From positions 1 to 16,420 of the forward strand of contig ONVR01000291.1 of the NCBI GenBank assembly GCA_900321335.1: a stretch of 16,420 bases of DNA, written 5' to 3'. The translations under genes were made by a program, and so were the position numbers. Positions 1 through 6,304 of the stretch are shown here, piece after piece; the stretch's first letter is position 1; every line of letters starts with the position of its first letter. This DNA comes from an uncultured Eubacteriales bacterium. GTDB lineage: Bacteria; Bacillota; Clostridia; Oscillospirales; Oscillospiraceae. Under the pieces are notes generated by a model, which searched no databases, was not told the origin of the DNA, and saw only the letters and a program-made list of their open reading frames with translations.

Positions 1-4
1 GCGA

Positions 5-235
5 TCAGGCGATGATGTTCAGAATCAGGGTCAGCACCCAGAAGGCCAGGCCGAACCACTTGGTGGCTTTGGCCAGACGGGAGTCCAGGGATTTGCTCTT
101 GTTCCGGGACAGGTAGGTTTCGGAACCGCCGCCGATGGCCCCGGACAGGCCGGAGGTCTTTCCGCTCTGGAACAGGACGACGAGAATAATGATCAGACTG
201 ACGATAAGATGGATGATGGTGATTGCCATTGTCAT
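5..235 (-). CDS. secG: SecG, preprotein translocase subunit
   Basis: Small membrane subunit of the SecYEG channel that supports protein export across the cytoplasmic membrane. The 76-residue product has two hydrophobic segments (about residues 5-25 and 56-75). They flank the family's polar loop, with the LFQSGKTSGLSGAIGG stretch that is diagnostic for SecG. The start at 235 is chosen because a GGAAAGGGG ribosome binding site lies about 10 bases upstream; the open frame reaches back to 292, but those 19 extra residues are charged and unlike SecG. A second ATG two codons later (229) is possible. The gene diverges from tatD and its mRNA would leave the window at the left end. Length is normal for a Gram-positive SecG. 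Family assignment is secure. Confidence 0.95.
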   Translation of the reverse strand: MTMAITIIHLIVSLIIILVVLFQSGKTSGLSGAIGGGSETYLSRNKSKSLDSRLAKATKWFGLAFWVLTLILNIIA

Positions 236-319
236 GTGAAGGGTTCCCCTTTCCGGAATTTCTATTTCAAAAGGATATTTTTGAGAAATCAAGACGCGGT
301 CTTTCGGACCGTACCTGAA

Positions 320-348
320 AGTTTAACATAAGACGCGGAAAATAGCAA
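320..348 (-). promoter_or_regulatory. Candidate secG promoter
   Basis: On the minus strand a TTGCTA box (343-348) is followed after exactly 17 bases by TAAACT (320-325). This lies about 85 bases upstream of the secG start. It fits a moderate sigma-A promoter. Nothing else in the 293-434 gap stands out, and no convincing promoter for tatD was found on the plus strand. Confidence 0.45.
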
Positions 349-434
349 GCCTTTTTTGCCGATTTTTCCGGTAAAAATCAGGACCCCAATATCTTGTGGA
401 TACGGGGGTTTTCCCCAGAAAGGAAGCACAAAAA

Positions 435-1196
435 ATGCTCTTTGACACACACGCCCACTACGACGACGGGAAGTTTGACCAGGACCGGTACGACCTGCTG
501 GCGGCCATGCCGGCGGCGGGGATCGCGGGGATCGTGAACAACGGCACCACGGTGGAATCCTCCCGGTTTTCTCTGGCGCTGGCGGAGCGGTATCCCTTCG
601 TCTACGCCGCGGTGGGGATCCATCCGGAGGAGATGGACGACTACACCCCGGCGCATCTGGATCAGATCGAAACGCTGCTGCAGCGGGAAAAGGCCGTGGC
701 GGTGGGCGAGATCGGGCTGGATTATTACTGGCGGCAGGACAACAAGGACCTGCAGAAGCAGGCGCTCCGGCAGCAGCTGGAGCTGGCCCGGGCTTACCGG
801 AAGCCCGCGGTCATCCACATCCGGGAGGCGATGGGGGACGCGCTGGCGATCCTGGAGGGGTTTCCGGACGTGCGCCTGGTGCTCCACTGCTACGCCGGGA
901 GCTGGGAGACGGCGAAGGTGCTGCTGTCCCAGGGACGGTATCTGTCCTTCAACGGGGTGCTGACCTTCAAAAACGCCCGCAAGAGCGTGGAGGTGGTCGC
1001 GCAGATGCCCCTGGACCGGCTCATGCTGGAGACGGACAGCCCCTATCTGGCGCCGGTGCCCTTCCGGGGCAGGCGCAACAGTTCCCTGTATCTGGAGCAG
1101 GTGGCCCGGAAGGTGGCGGAGATCCGGGGCATCCCCCAGGAGGAGGTGGAGGCGGTCACCACCGCCAACGCAAAGGCGTTTTTCGGCCTTGCGTGA
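435..1196 (+). CDS. tatD: TatD family metal-dependent hydrolase (DNase-like)
   Basis: Predicted cytoplasmic amidohydrolase-fold hydrolase of the TatD family; characterised members are metal-dependent 3'-5' DNases. The 253-residue protein carries the whole metal-site set: HxH at residues 6-8 (DTHAHYDD), Glu92 (GEIGLDYYW), His128 (VIHIREA), His151 (HCYAG) and Asp201 (ETDSPYLAP). Length is normal for the family. The start at 435 is preferred over an in-frame ATG at 396: the HxH motif normally sits at the very N-terminus, and AAGGAAG lies 8 bases upstream of 435. It is followed after 22 bases by the macrodomain gene, so the two are probably co-transcribed. The biological substrate cannot be told from sequence. 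Confidence 0.93.
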   Translation: MLFDTHAHYDDGKFDQDRYDLLAAMPAAGIAGIVNNGTTVESSRFSLALAERYPFVYAAVGIHPEEMDDYTPAHLDQIETLLQREKAVAVGEIGLDYYWRQDNKDLQKQALRQQLELARAYRKPAVIHIREAMGDALAILEGFPDVRLVLHCYAGSWETAKVLLSQGRYLSFNGVLTFKNARKSVEVVAQMPLDRLMLETDSPYLAPVPFRGRRNSSLYLEQVARKVAEIRGIPQEEVEAVTTANAKAFFGLA

Positions 1197-1218
1197 TCTG
1201 TTTTACAAGGAGGAAGGC

Positions 1219-2013
1219 ATGAATCAGACGGAAAGACGGATCTTTCTGATCCGGGAGCTTTTGAAGGAGGATCCCCGCTACGGGAACATCCCGGTGCCGG
1301 AGGATACACAGGAGCAGAAAAACCTGCTGCGCAGCCTCATGAATGTGCGGCCGCCCCGGCCCGCCGGGGAGGCGTTTCTGGCCGTGCAGGACGCATATTT
1401 GAAAGAGGCCGTCGCGGAAAAGGGGATCGTGCGCCCCGGGGAGATCCCCGAGATCCGCCGCGGGATCTCCCTGTGGCAGGGGGACATTACGAGACTGGCC
1501 GCGGACGCCATCGTCAACGCCGCCAATTCCCGGATGCTGGGCTGTTTCGTGCCCATGCACACCTGCATCGACAACTGCATCCACACCTTCGCCGGGGTCC
1601 AGCTCCGGCTGGCCTGCCATGCGCAGATGGAGGCCCTCCGGGCCCGGTACGGGGCGGACTACGAGCAGCCCACGGCGGTGCCCATGCTCACCCCGGGCTT
1701 CAACCTGCCGGCAAACCACGTGATCCACATCGTGGGGCCCATCGTAAGCCGGGGCCTGACCCCGGCGCTGGAGGCGGATCTGGCCGCCTGCTACCGGAAC
1801 GCCCTGGAGCTGTGCCGGGAAAACGGGCTGAAGACCGTCGCCTTCTGCTGCATCTCCACCGGGGTGTTCCGCTTCCCCAACGACCGTGCCGCCCGGATCG
1901 CCGTGGACACCGTGTCCCGCTGGCGGGAGGAGCATCCGGGCGTCCTTGACCGGGTGATCTTCAACGTATTCAAGGATGAGGACCGGAGGCTCTATGAAAA
2001 AGAACTTTCCTGA
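1219..2013 (+). CDS. Zinc-type macrodomain protein-ADP-ribose hydrolase
   Basis: Predicted to remove ADP-ribose from modified proteins, reversing the action of the sirtuin encoded next. The 264-residue protein has an N-terminal helical extension (about 1-75) and then a macrodomain. The ADP-ribose-binding GDIT is at 88-91 and NAAN at 100-103, followed by the GCFVPMHTCIDN stretch (108-119), whose Cys109, His114 and Cys116 match the zinc ligands of the SirTM-linked Zn-macrodomains of Staphylococcus and Streptococcus. A glycine-rich phosphate loop (STGVFRFP) lies near residue 220. The start at 1219 has AGGAGG 5 bases upstream; the open frame extends to 1189 inside tatD without a ribosome site. 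It overlaps the sirtuin gene by 20 bases, implying translational coupling. Function is inferred from family and neighbour. Confidence 0.92.
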   Translation: MNQTERRIFLIRELLKEDPRYGNIPVPEDTQEQKNLLRSLMNVRPPRPAGEAFLAVQDAYLKEAVAEKGIVRPGEIPEIRRGISLWQGDITRLAADAIVNAANSRMLGCFVPMHTCIDNCIHTFAGVQLRLACHAQMEALRARYGADYEQPTAVPMLTPGFNLPANHVIHIVGPIVSRGLTPALEADLAACYRNALELCRENGLKTVAFCCISTGVFRFPNDRAARIAVDTVSRWREEHPGVLDRVIFNVFKDEDRRLYEKELS

Positions 2014-2992
2014 ACGCCCGGACGGCTACCGGGAATCCATCGAAATGGGCCTCCGGGCCGTCCGGCAGTACGACCTGCACACCCTGTCCAAAACCGGCTC
2101 CCCGGAGCAAAACCTCCGCCGGCTGCGCCGGGCGCTGGCCGAGGCCGACGCCGTGGTCGTCGGCGCCGGGGCCGGCCTGTCCACCGCCGCGGGCTATACC
2201 TACAGCGGCGAGCGGTTCCGCCGGTACTTCGGCGACCTTGCCCGGAAGTACGGCTTTTCCGACATGTATACCGGGGGCTTTACCGACTTTGCCTCCCCGG
2301 AGGAGCGGTGGGCCTTCTGGAGCAGGAATATTTATGTAAACCGATATATGGACCCGCCGAAGCCCGTGTACCATCGGCTGCTCTCCCTGGTGCAGGGGAA
2401 GGACTACTTCGTCATCACCACCAACGTGGATCACTGCTTCCAGCGGGCGGGCTTTGACAAAAAGCGCCTGTTTTACACCCAGGGGGACTACGGCCTCTGG
2501 CAGTGCGCCAGGCCCTGCCACGACAGGACCTACGACAATGAGCAGACGGTCCGGGAGATGCTCCTGGCCCAGGGGTTTGTGATCGGAGGGGACGGGGGGC
2601 TGACCGTGCCGGAGGGCGTGACGCTGAAAACGGCGGTGCCCACGGCCCTCGTGCCCGTCTGCCCCGTCTGCGGGGAGCCCATGACCATGAATCTCCGGGC
2701 GGACGACACCTTTGTGGAGGACGAGGGGTGGCGCCGGGCCTCCGCCGCCTACGGGGACTTTCTCCGGCGGCACCGGGATCTGAAGACGGTGTATCTGGAG
2801 CTGGGGGTGGGAGCCAACACCCCGGTGATCATCAAGTTCCCCTTCTGGCAGATGACGGCGGAAAACCCCAAAGCCCTGTACGCCTGCGTCAACCTGGGGC
2901 AGGCCTTCTGCCCCGGACCCATCGAAGGGCGCTCCGTCTGCATCGACGGGGACATCGGCCCGGTGCTGACGGCGCTTCTGGCGGCCCGCTGA
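1994..2992 (+). CDS. SirTM-class sirtuin, probable protein ADP-ribosyltransferase
   Basis: Sir2-fold NAD-dependent enzyme. Class M sirtuins ADP-ribosylate proteins rather than deacetylate them. In the 332-residue product the NAD-binding GAGAGLS is at 57-63 and TTNVDH at 142-147. The position of the usual catalytic histidine (normally HG) is Gln163-Gly164 in YTQGDYG. That substitution is the hallmark of SirTM. Structural zinc ligands are present as Cys171/Cys175 and Cys223/Cys226. The start at 1994 has GGAGG 4 bases upstream; an in-frame ATG at 1976 has no spaced ribosome site. It lies inside the 3' end of the macrodomain gene, as expected for a writer/eraser pair. No lipoyl-carrier (GcvH-L) or lipoate ligase gene is present nearby, so the target protein is unknown here. 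Confidence 0.9.
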   Translation: MKKNFPERPDGYRESIEMGLRAVRQYDLHTLSKTGSPEQNLRRLRRALAEADAVVVGAGAGLSTAAGYTYSGERFRRYFGDLARKYGFSDMYTGGFTDFASPEERWAFWSRNIYVNRYMDPPKPVYHRLLSLVQGKDYFVITTNVDHCFQRAGFDKKRLFYTQGDYGLWQCARPCHDRTYDNEQTVREMLLAQGFVIGGDGGLTVPEGVTLKTAVPTALVPVCPVCGEPMTMNLRADDTFVEDEGWRRASAAYGDFLRRHRDLKTVYLELGVGANTPVIIKFPFWQMTAENPKALYACVNLGQAFCPGPIEGRSVCIDGDIGPVLTALLAAR

Positions 2993-3009
2993 CCGGAGAA
3001 AACGGCAAA

Positions 3010-3050
3010 CCCCGGCGGCCTGTTTCGGCTGCCGGGGGTGATTTTATGTT
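3010..3050. terminator. Intrinsic terminator between convergent genes
   Basis: CCCCGGC (3010-3016) pairs with GCCGGGG (3031-3037), and the inner GGCC/GGCT bases extend the stem. The plus-strand tail is attttatgtt; on the minus strand the hairpin is followed by a few T residues. It sits between the sirtuin stop (2992) and the dehydrogenase stop (3067) and probably serves both, though the U-tract is modest. Confidence 0.65.
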
Positions 3051-3066
3051 AACTTACGCCGGGGGA

Positions 3067-3867
3067 TCACACCGCCAGGGAGTAGCCGCCGTCGGCGGTG
3101 ACGATGACGCCGGTGACGATGTTGGAGGCCTCGGAGGCCAGATACACCGCCAGGGCGCCGATCTCGATGGCCTGGCCGAAGCGGCCCATGGGGATCTTTT
3201 CCAGAAGCTCCCTGGCCGCGTCCTCGGGCATGTTCTTCATCAGATCCGAGTAGGTATAGCCCGGAGCGATGGCGTTGACGTTGATGCCGTACTGACCCCA
3301 CTCCACCGCCAGGTCCCGGGTCAGGTGGTTCAGAGCCGCCTTGGCCGCGTGATAGGGGGCGAAGGTGAGGGGCTTGTTGATGATGGCGCCGGAGTTGGAG
3401 GTGATGTTGATGACCTTGCCGCCCTTGCCCGCGTCGCGCATGTACTTGCCGACCACGTAGCACATCCGCATGGCGCCGTTGAGGTCCACGTCGATGCAGC
3501 GGAACCAGTCGCTCATCTCCTCGTCCATGTCCAGCACGGGGCCGGCCACGGCCACGCCGGCGTTGTTGACCAGAATATCCACGCCGCCGAAGTCGGCCAC
3601 GCAGGCGGCCACGGCGGAGCGGCAGTTCGCCATGTCCCGGATGTCCAGAGGATAGAAGGCGAACTTGCCCTCATACTTCCCGGAGAAGTCCTGCACCACG
3701 GCCTCTGCGGTGGCCCGGTCACGGCACATGATGGCCACGTTGGCCCCCTGCTGGGCGAAGGCGGTGGCGATGCCCAGGCCGATGCCCCGGTTGCCGCCGG
3801 TGACGATGGCGTTTTTGCCCCGCAGGCAGTAAGCGCCTTCAAGGGACGTGATGGGTGATTTTACCAT
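3067..3867 (-). CDS. SDR family NAD(P)-dependent oxidoreductase
   Basis: Classical short-chain dehydrogenase/reductase that interconverts an alcohol and a ketone or aldehyde with a nicotinamide cofactor in the cytoplasm. The 266-residue protein has the Rossmann motif TGGNRGIG (23-30), NNAG (101-104), the catalytic serine in ITSNSG (155-160), YHAAK (Tyr172, Lys176) and a NAIAPGY stretch (198-204). Length is normal. Overall style resembles gluconate 5-dehydrogenase and sugar-alcohol dehydrogenases, but the substrate cannot be decided. The start at 3867 has AAGGAGA 9 bases upstream. The frame stays open to 4017 but crosses the promoter and has no family-like sequence there. It is a single gene, convergent with the sirtuin gene, with its own promoter at 3918-3946. 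Confidence 0.92.
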   Translation of the reverse strand: MVKSPITSLEGAYCLRGKNAIVTGGNRGIGLGIATAFAQQGANVAIMCRDRATAEAVVQDFSGKYEGKFAFYPLDIRDMANCRSAVAACVADFGGVDILVNNAGVAVAGPVLDMDEEMSDWFRCIDVDLNGAMRMCYVVGKYMRDAGKGGKVINITSNSGAIINKPLTFAPYHAAKAALNHLTRDLAVEWGQYGINVNAIAPGYTYSDLMKNMPEDAARELLEKIPMGRFGQAIEIGALAVYLASEASNIVTGVIVTADGGYSLAV

Positions 3868-3917
3868 TGTGATCGCTCTCCTTCTCTGCGGGCCGCTGCC
3901 CGCTGTTTTATGGCAAT

Positions 3918-3946
3918 ATCGTACCACAAACGCCCCGGCGGCACAA
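3918..3946 (-). promoter_or_regulatory. Candidate promoter of the SDR gene
   Basis: On the minus strand TTGTGC (3941-3946) and TACGAT (3918-3923) are separated by 17 bases, about 50 bases upstream of the start codon. A small hairpin (stem arms 3888-3893 and 3898-3903) lies in the leader. Confidence 0.5.
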
Positions 3947-3983
3947 TAGAAAAGGTGCGCTTTCACAAAATTAAAAATTAGGA

Positions 3984-4012
3984 TTGACAAACTTTTCAGC
4001 GTATTGTAAAAT
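3984..4012 (+). promoter_or_regulatory. Strong sigma-A promoter for tRNA-Val
   Basis: A consensus -35 TTGACA (3984-3989), a 17-base spacer and -10 TAAAAT (4007-4012) place the start about 5 bases before the tRNA. The flanks are AT-rich (an A/T run at 3967-3980), which is typical of strong stable-RNA promoters. The same promoter could feed the riboswitch and transporter genes, as no terminator separates them from the tRNA. Confidence 0.8.
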
Positions 4013-4023
4013 AACAAAGCTAA

Positions 4024-4100
4024 GGACGATTAGCTCAGTTGGTTAGAGCGTCCGCTTGACGTGCGGAAGGTCACAGGTTCGAATCCTGTATCGTCCACCA
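4024..4100 (+). tRNA. tRNA-Val (anticodon GAC)
   Basis: Complete cloverleaf. The acceptor stem GGACGAT (4024-4030) pairs with ATCGTCC (4090-4096). The D arm has AGCTCAGTTGG. The anticodon stem TCCGC/GCGGA encloses the loop TTGACGT with anticodon GAC at 4058-4060, which reads GUC (valine). The T arm has GGTTCGAATCC. The discriminator A4097 is followed by an encoded CCA (4098-4100). Secure. Confidence 0.97.
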
Positions 4101-4105
4101 TTTTC

Positions 4106-4111
4106 TATAAT
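4106..4111 (+). promoter_or_regulatory. Possible -10 box ahead of the riboswitch
   Basis: A perfect TATAAT lies just after the tRNA and would start RNA near 4118, where the first riboswitch helix begins. The matching -35 position falls inside the tRNA 3' end and is poor, so read-through from the tRNA promoter is an equally good explanation. Confidence 0.35.
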
Positions 4112-4114
4112 TTT

Positions 4115-4315
4115 ATACGTATACAGTGCCTCCCTGTCACGGGGAGGAGAATAGGGAACCATGTGAAAATCATGGACGGTAACCGCCACTGTGTAATGCT
4201 CCGGTCCGGAGAGGGGCGCAAGGCCCGCCATTGGGGAAACCTGAGAAGGCGCTTTCGGATCGCGCGGTCAAGGCCGCGGGGGCATAAGTCAGGAGACCTG
4301 CTGGATATGTGACGA
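4115..4315 (+). ncRNA. Cobalamin riboswitch
   Basis: An RNA element that binds adenosylcobalamin or another cobalamin and turns off downstream genes. The diagnostic core is present in order: a GTGCC segment (4126-4130), AGGGAACC (4153-4160), GTGAAAATC followed by GGACGGT, the B12 box core CCGCCACTGTGTAA (about 4183-4196), and near the 3' end AAGTCAGGAGACCTGC (4286-4301). The outer helix is probably formed by bases near 4119-4126 and 4301-4310. The edges are approximate to about 10 bases. It is followed by an intrinsic terminator and then the ABC importer operon, so transcription attenuation is the expected mechanism. It is the only content of the 380-base gap between tRNA and transporter, apart from the terminator and a short leader. 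Confidence 0.93.
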
Positions 4316-4363
4316 GGGGTCGGCGGTTTTACCGATACCGGATCGAACAACTGCGGAAAAACG

Positions 4364-4395
4364 GCCGCGGCACATTTGTGCCGCGGCTTTTTTTT
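4364..4395 (+). terminator. Riboswitch expression-platform terminator
   Basis: GCCGCGGCAC (4364-4373) and GTGCCGCGGC (4378-4387) form a perfect 10-bp stem with a 4-base loop, followed by eight T residues (4388-4395). It lies 86 bases before the first transporter gene and about 50 bases after the aptamer. This is the classical layout for ligand-induced premature termination. Confidence 0.92.
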
Positions 4396-4445
4396 GCCCG
4401 CAATTTGGGATTTTTTGTAAGGTTTTTGCTTTTTCGGGCGATAAG

Positions 4446-4467
4446 CGTCCGCTTTGCCCGGCGGACG
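4446..4467 (+). promoter_or_regulatory. Leader hairpin before first permease gene
   Basis: CGTCCGC (4446-4452) pairs with GCGGACG (4461-4467) just 4 bases before the GGAGGG ribosome site of the permease gene. It has no T-tract, so it is not a terminator. It may influence translation start or be incidental. Confidence 0.35.
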
Positions 4468-4481
4468 GATCGGAGGGAAGT

Positions 4482-5420
4482 ATGCTGACAAGAAAAATTG
4501 CAAAGCGGCTGCTGCAGATGGTGATCGTGCTGATCTGCATCAGCTTTCTGACCTTTCTGCTGACCTATCTTGCCCCGGGAGATCCCGCCTCTGCCATGTA
4601 CGAGGCGGCGGGCATCCTGCCCACGGAGGAGCAGCTGGAGACGGCCCGGCTGGCCATGGGCCTGGACAAGCCCTTTGCCGTGCAGTACGGCAGCTGGGTG
4701 CTGGGGATCCTCCACGGGGATCTGGGCACCTCCTTTTCCAAAAACCTGCCCGTGGGCACCATCATCGGCCAGCGGCTTCTGCCCACGCTGAAAATGGCCC
4801 TGCTGTCTCTGGCCATCATGCTGGTGATCTCCATCCCTCTGGGGGTGCTCTCCGCGGTCAAGCGGGACGGGGTCTGGGACTATATCATCCGGTTTCTGTC
4901 CTTTTTCGGCATCTCCATGCCGGGCTTCTGGCTGGGCCTGCTGCTGATGTACGTGGTGTGCGTCAAGCTCCGGCTGCTGCCGGCGGTCTCCAGCAGCTCC
5001 GGGTTTAAGCAGATGCTGCTGCCGGCCATTACCCTGGCCATCGCCATGGCCTCCAAGTACACCCGTCAGGTCCGCGCCTCCGTGCTGGAGGAGCTCAGCC
5101 AGGACTACGTGGTGGGGGGCAAGGCCCGGGGCCTGAAGTATCCCCGGATCCTGTGGCGGCACGTGTTCAAAAACTCCCTGCTGCCCCTGATCACCCTGCT
5201 GGGCATCTCCTTCGGCAGCCTGCTGGGGGGCACGTCCATCGTGGAGATCGTCTTCTCCTACCCCGGTCTGGGCAATCTGGCGGTCCAGTCCGTGACCGCC
5301 CGGGACTATCCCCTGATCCAGGGCATCGTCCTGTGGGTGGCGTTTATCTATATGATCGTGAATCTGGTGGTGGATCTGACCTATGATCTGGTGGATCCCC
5401 GCATCCGGGAGGCGAGATGA
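4482..5420 (+). CDS. ABC importer permease, DppB/NikB family
   Basis: First integral membrane subunit of a nickel/dipeptide/oligopeptide-type ABC importer. The 312-residue protein has an N-terminal membrane segment (about 9-31), an extracytoplasmic region with the family's LAPGDPAS and GLDKPFAVQYGSWV stretches, and then about five more membrane helices. The EAA-type coupling loop (GGKARGLKYPRILWRHV, about 208-224) contacts the ATPases. GGAGGGAAGT directly precedes the start. It is the first gene after the cobalamin riboswitch and terminator, and its stop overlaps the next start as ATGA. Family assignment is firm. The cargo is not readable from the permease; B12 control favours cobalt, nickel or a corrinoid over peptides. 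Confidence 0.93.
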   Translation: MLTRKIAKRLLQMVIVLICISFLTFLLTYLAPGDPASAMYEAAGILPTEEQLETARLAMGLDKPFAVQYGSWVLGILHGDLGTSFSKNLPVGTIIGQRLLPTLKMALLSLAIMLVISIPLGVLSAVKRDGVWDYIIRFLSFFGISMPGFWLGLLLMYVVCVKLRLLPAVSSSSGFKQMLLPAITLAIAMASKYTRQVRASVLEELSQDYVVGGKARGLKYPRILWRHVFKNSLLPLITLLGISFGSLLGGTSIVEIVFSYPGLGNLAVQSVTARDYPLIQGIVLWVAFIYMIVNLVVDLTYDLVDPRIREAR

Positions 5421-6289
5421 CCATGAAAAAGCTCGGAACGTTCTGCAAGGCCCACAAGGCCGTGACGGTCTATGCCATCCTCGTGCTGCTGATCGTCCTG
5501 GTGGCCGTCTTTGCCAAGGTCATCGCCCCCTATTCCCCCACGGAGGCCTCCCTGCGGGACGCCTTCCAGCCCCCCTCCGCCGCCCATAAGTTCGGCACGG
5601 ACTTCATGGGCCGGGATCTGTTCTCCCGGATCATCTACGGCACGAGAGCAAGCCTCTCCAGCGCCCTGATCCTGGTGGCGGCCGCCATGGTCATCGGCGG
5701 TCTGCTGGGGATCATCGCCGGCTTTGCCGGCGGGGTGGTGGACGCGGTGATCATGCGCGTCTGCGACACCATGCTCTCCTTCCCGGATCTGATCCTGGCC
5801 ATCGCCATCGCCGGCATCCTGGGCCCCAGCTTCGTCAACGCCATCATCGCCATCCTGGCGGTGAGCTGGACGAAATACGCCCGCCTGGCCCGGAGCATGG
5901 TGCTCAAGATCAAGCAGCGGGATTACATCGCCGCCGCCCGGACCACAGGCTCCCGGGCCCGGCACATCCTGTTTACCTATATGGTGCCCAACGCCCTGCC
6001 CACCCTGCTGACCACGGCGGTGCTGGACATCGGCACCACCATCCTGGGGATCTCCGGTCTGTCCTTCCTGGGCTTCGGCATCCAGCCCCCCACCCCGGAG
6101 TGGGGCTACATGCTCTCCGAGGGCCGCAGCTATATGCAGACCTACCCCTGGCTGATGATCTTCCCGGGCCTTGCGATCTTTATTACGGTGGTTGCGTTCA
6201 ACCTGCTGGGTGACAGTGTCCGCGACGTTCTGGACCCCGGCAAGGCGCGTAAACATAAAAAGAAAAAGAGAAAACTCAACAAAGCGTAA
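5417..6289 (+). CDS. ABC importer permease, DppC/NikC family
   Basis: Second membrane subunit of the importer, expected to pair with the upstream permease. The 290-residue protein starts with a short cytoplasmic stretch and a membrane helix (about 15-37), followed by the family signature FGTDFMGRDLFSRIIYGTRASL (about 56-77). Further helices, the EAA loop (AARTTGSRARHILFTYMVPN, about 173-192) and the characteristic LSFLGFGIQPPTPEWG near residue 215-230 follow. The C-terminus is Lys-rich. The start overlaps the previous stop by 4 bases (ATGA); an alternative ATG at 5423 has better spacing from the GGGAGG site at 5407-5412, so the exact start is uncertain by two residues. Confidence 0.93.
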   Translation: MTMKKLGTFCKAHKAVTVYAILVLLIVLVAVFAKVIAPYSPTEASLRDAFQPPSAAHKFGTDFMGRDLFSRIIYGTRASLSSALILVAAAMVIGGLLGIIAGFAGGVVDAVIMRVCDTMLSFPDLILAIAIAGILGPSFVNAIIAILAVSWTKYARLARSMVLKIKQRDYIAAARTTGSRARHILFTYMVPNALPTLLTTAVLDIGTTILGISGLSFLGFGIQPPTPEWGYMLSEGRSYMQTYPWLMIFPGLAIFITVVAFNLLGDSVRDVLDPGKARKHKKKKRKLNKA

Positions 6290-6304
6290 ATGAAAGGAGT
6301 ACAA

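Noticed and set aside
3044..3463. Alternative minus-strand frame within the SDR gene (3044-3463)
   Set aside because: It overlaps the SDR gene in another frame and gives an Arg/Gly/His-rich product with no recognisable motif.
4043..4231. Minus-strand reading frame ending in RIRTCDLPHVKRTL
   Set aside because: This is the antisense translation of the tRNA-Val gene, a common false annotation next to tRNAs.
4445..4468. Hairpin before the first permease considered as a second terminator
   Set aside because: There is no T-tract after the stem, and it lies next to the ribosome site. It is listed only as a leader hairpin.
4329..5162. Minus-strand open frames over the riboswitch terminator and first permease
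   Set aside because: They overlap a structured RNA and a certain permease gene and have no ribosome site or family features.
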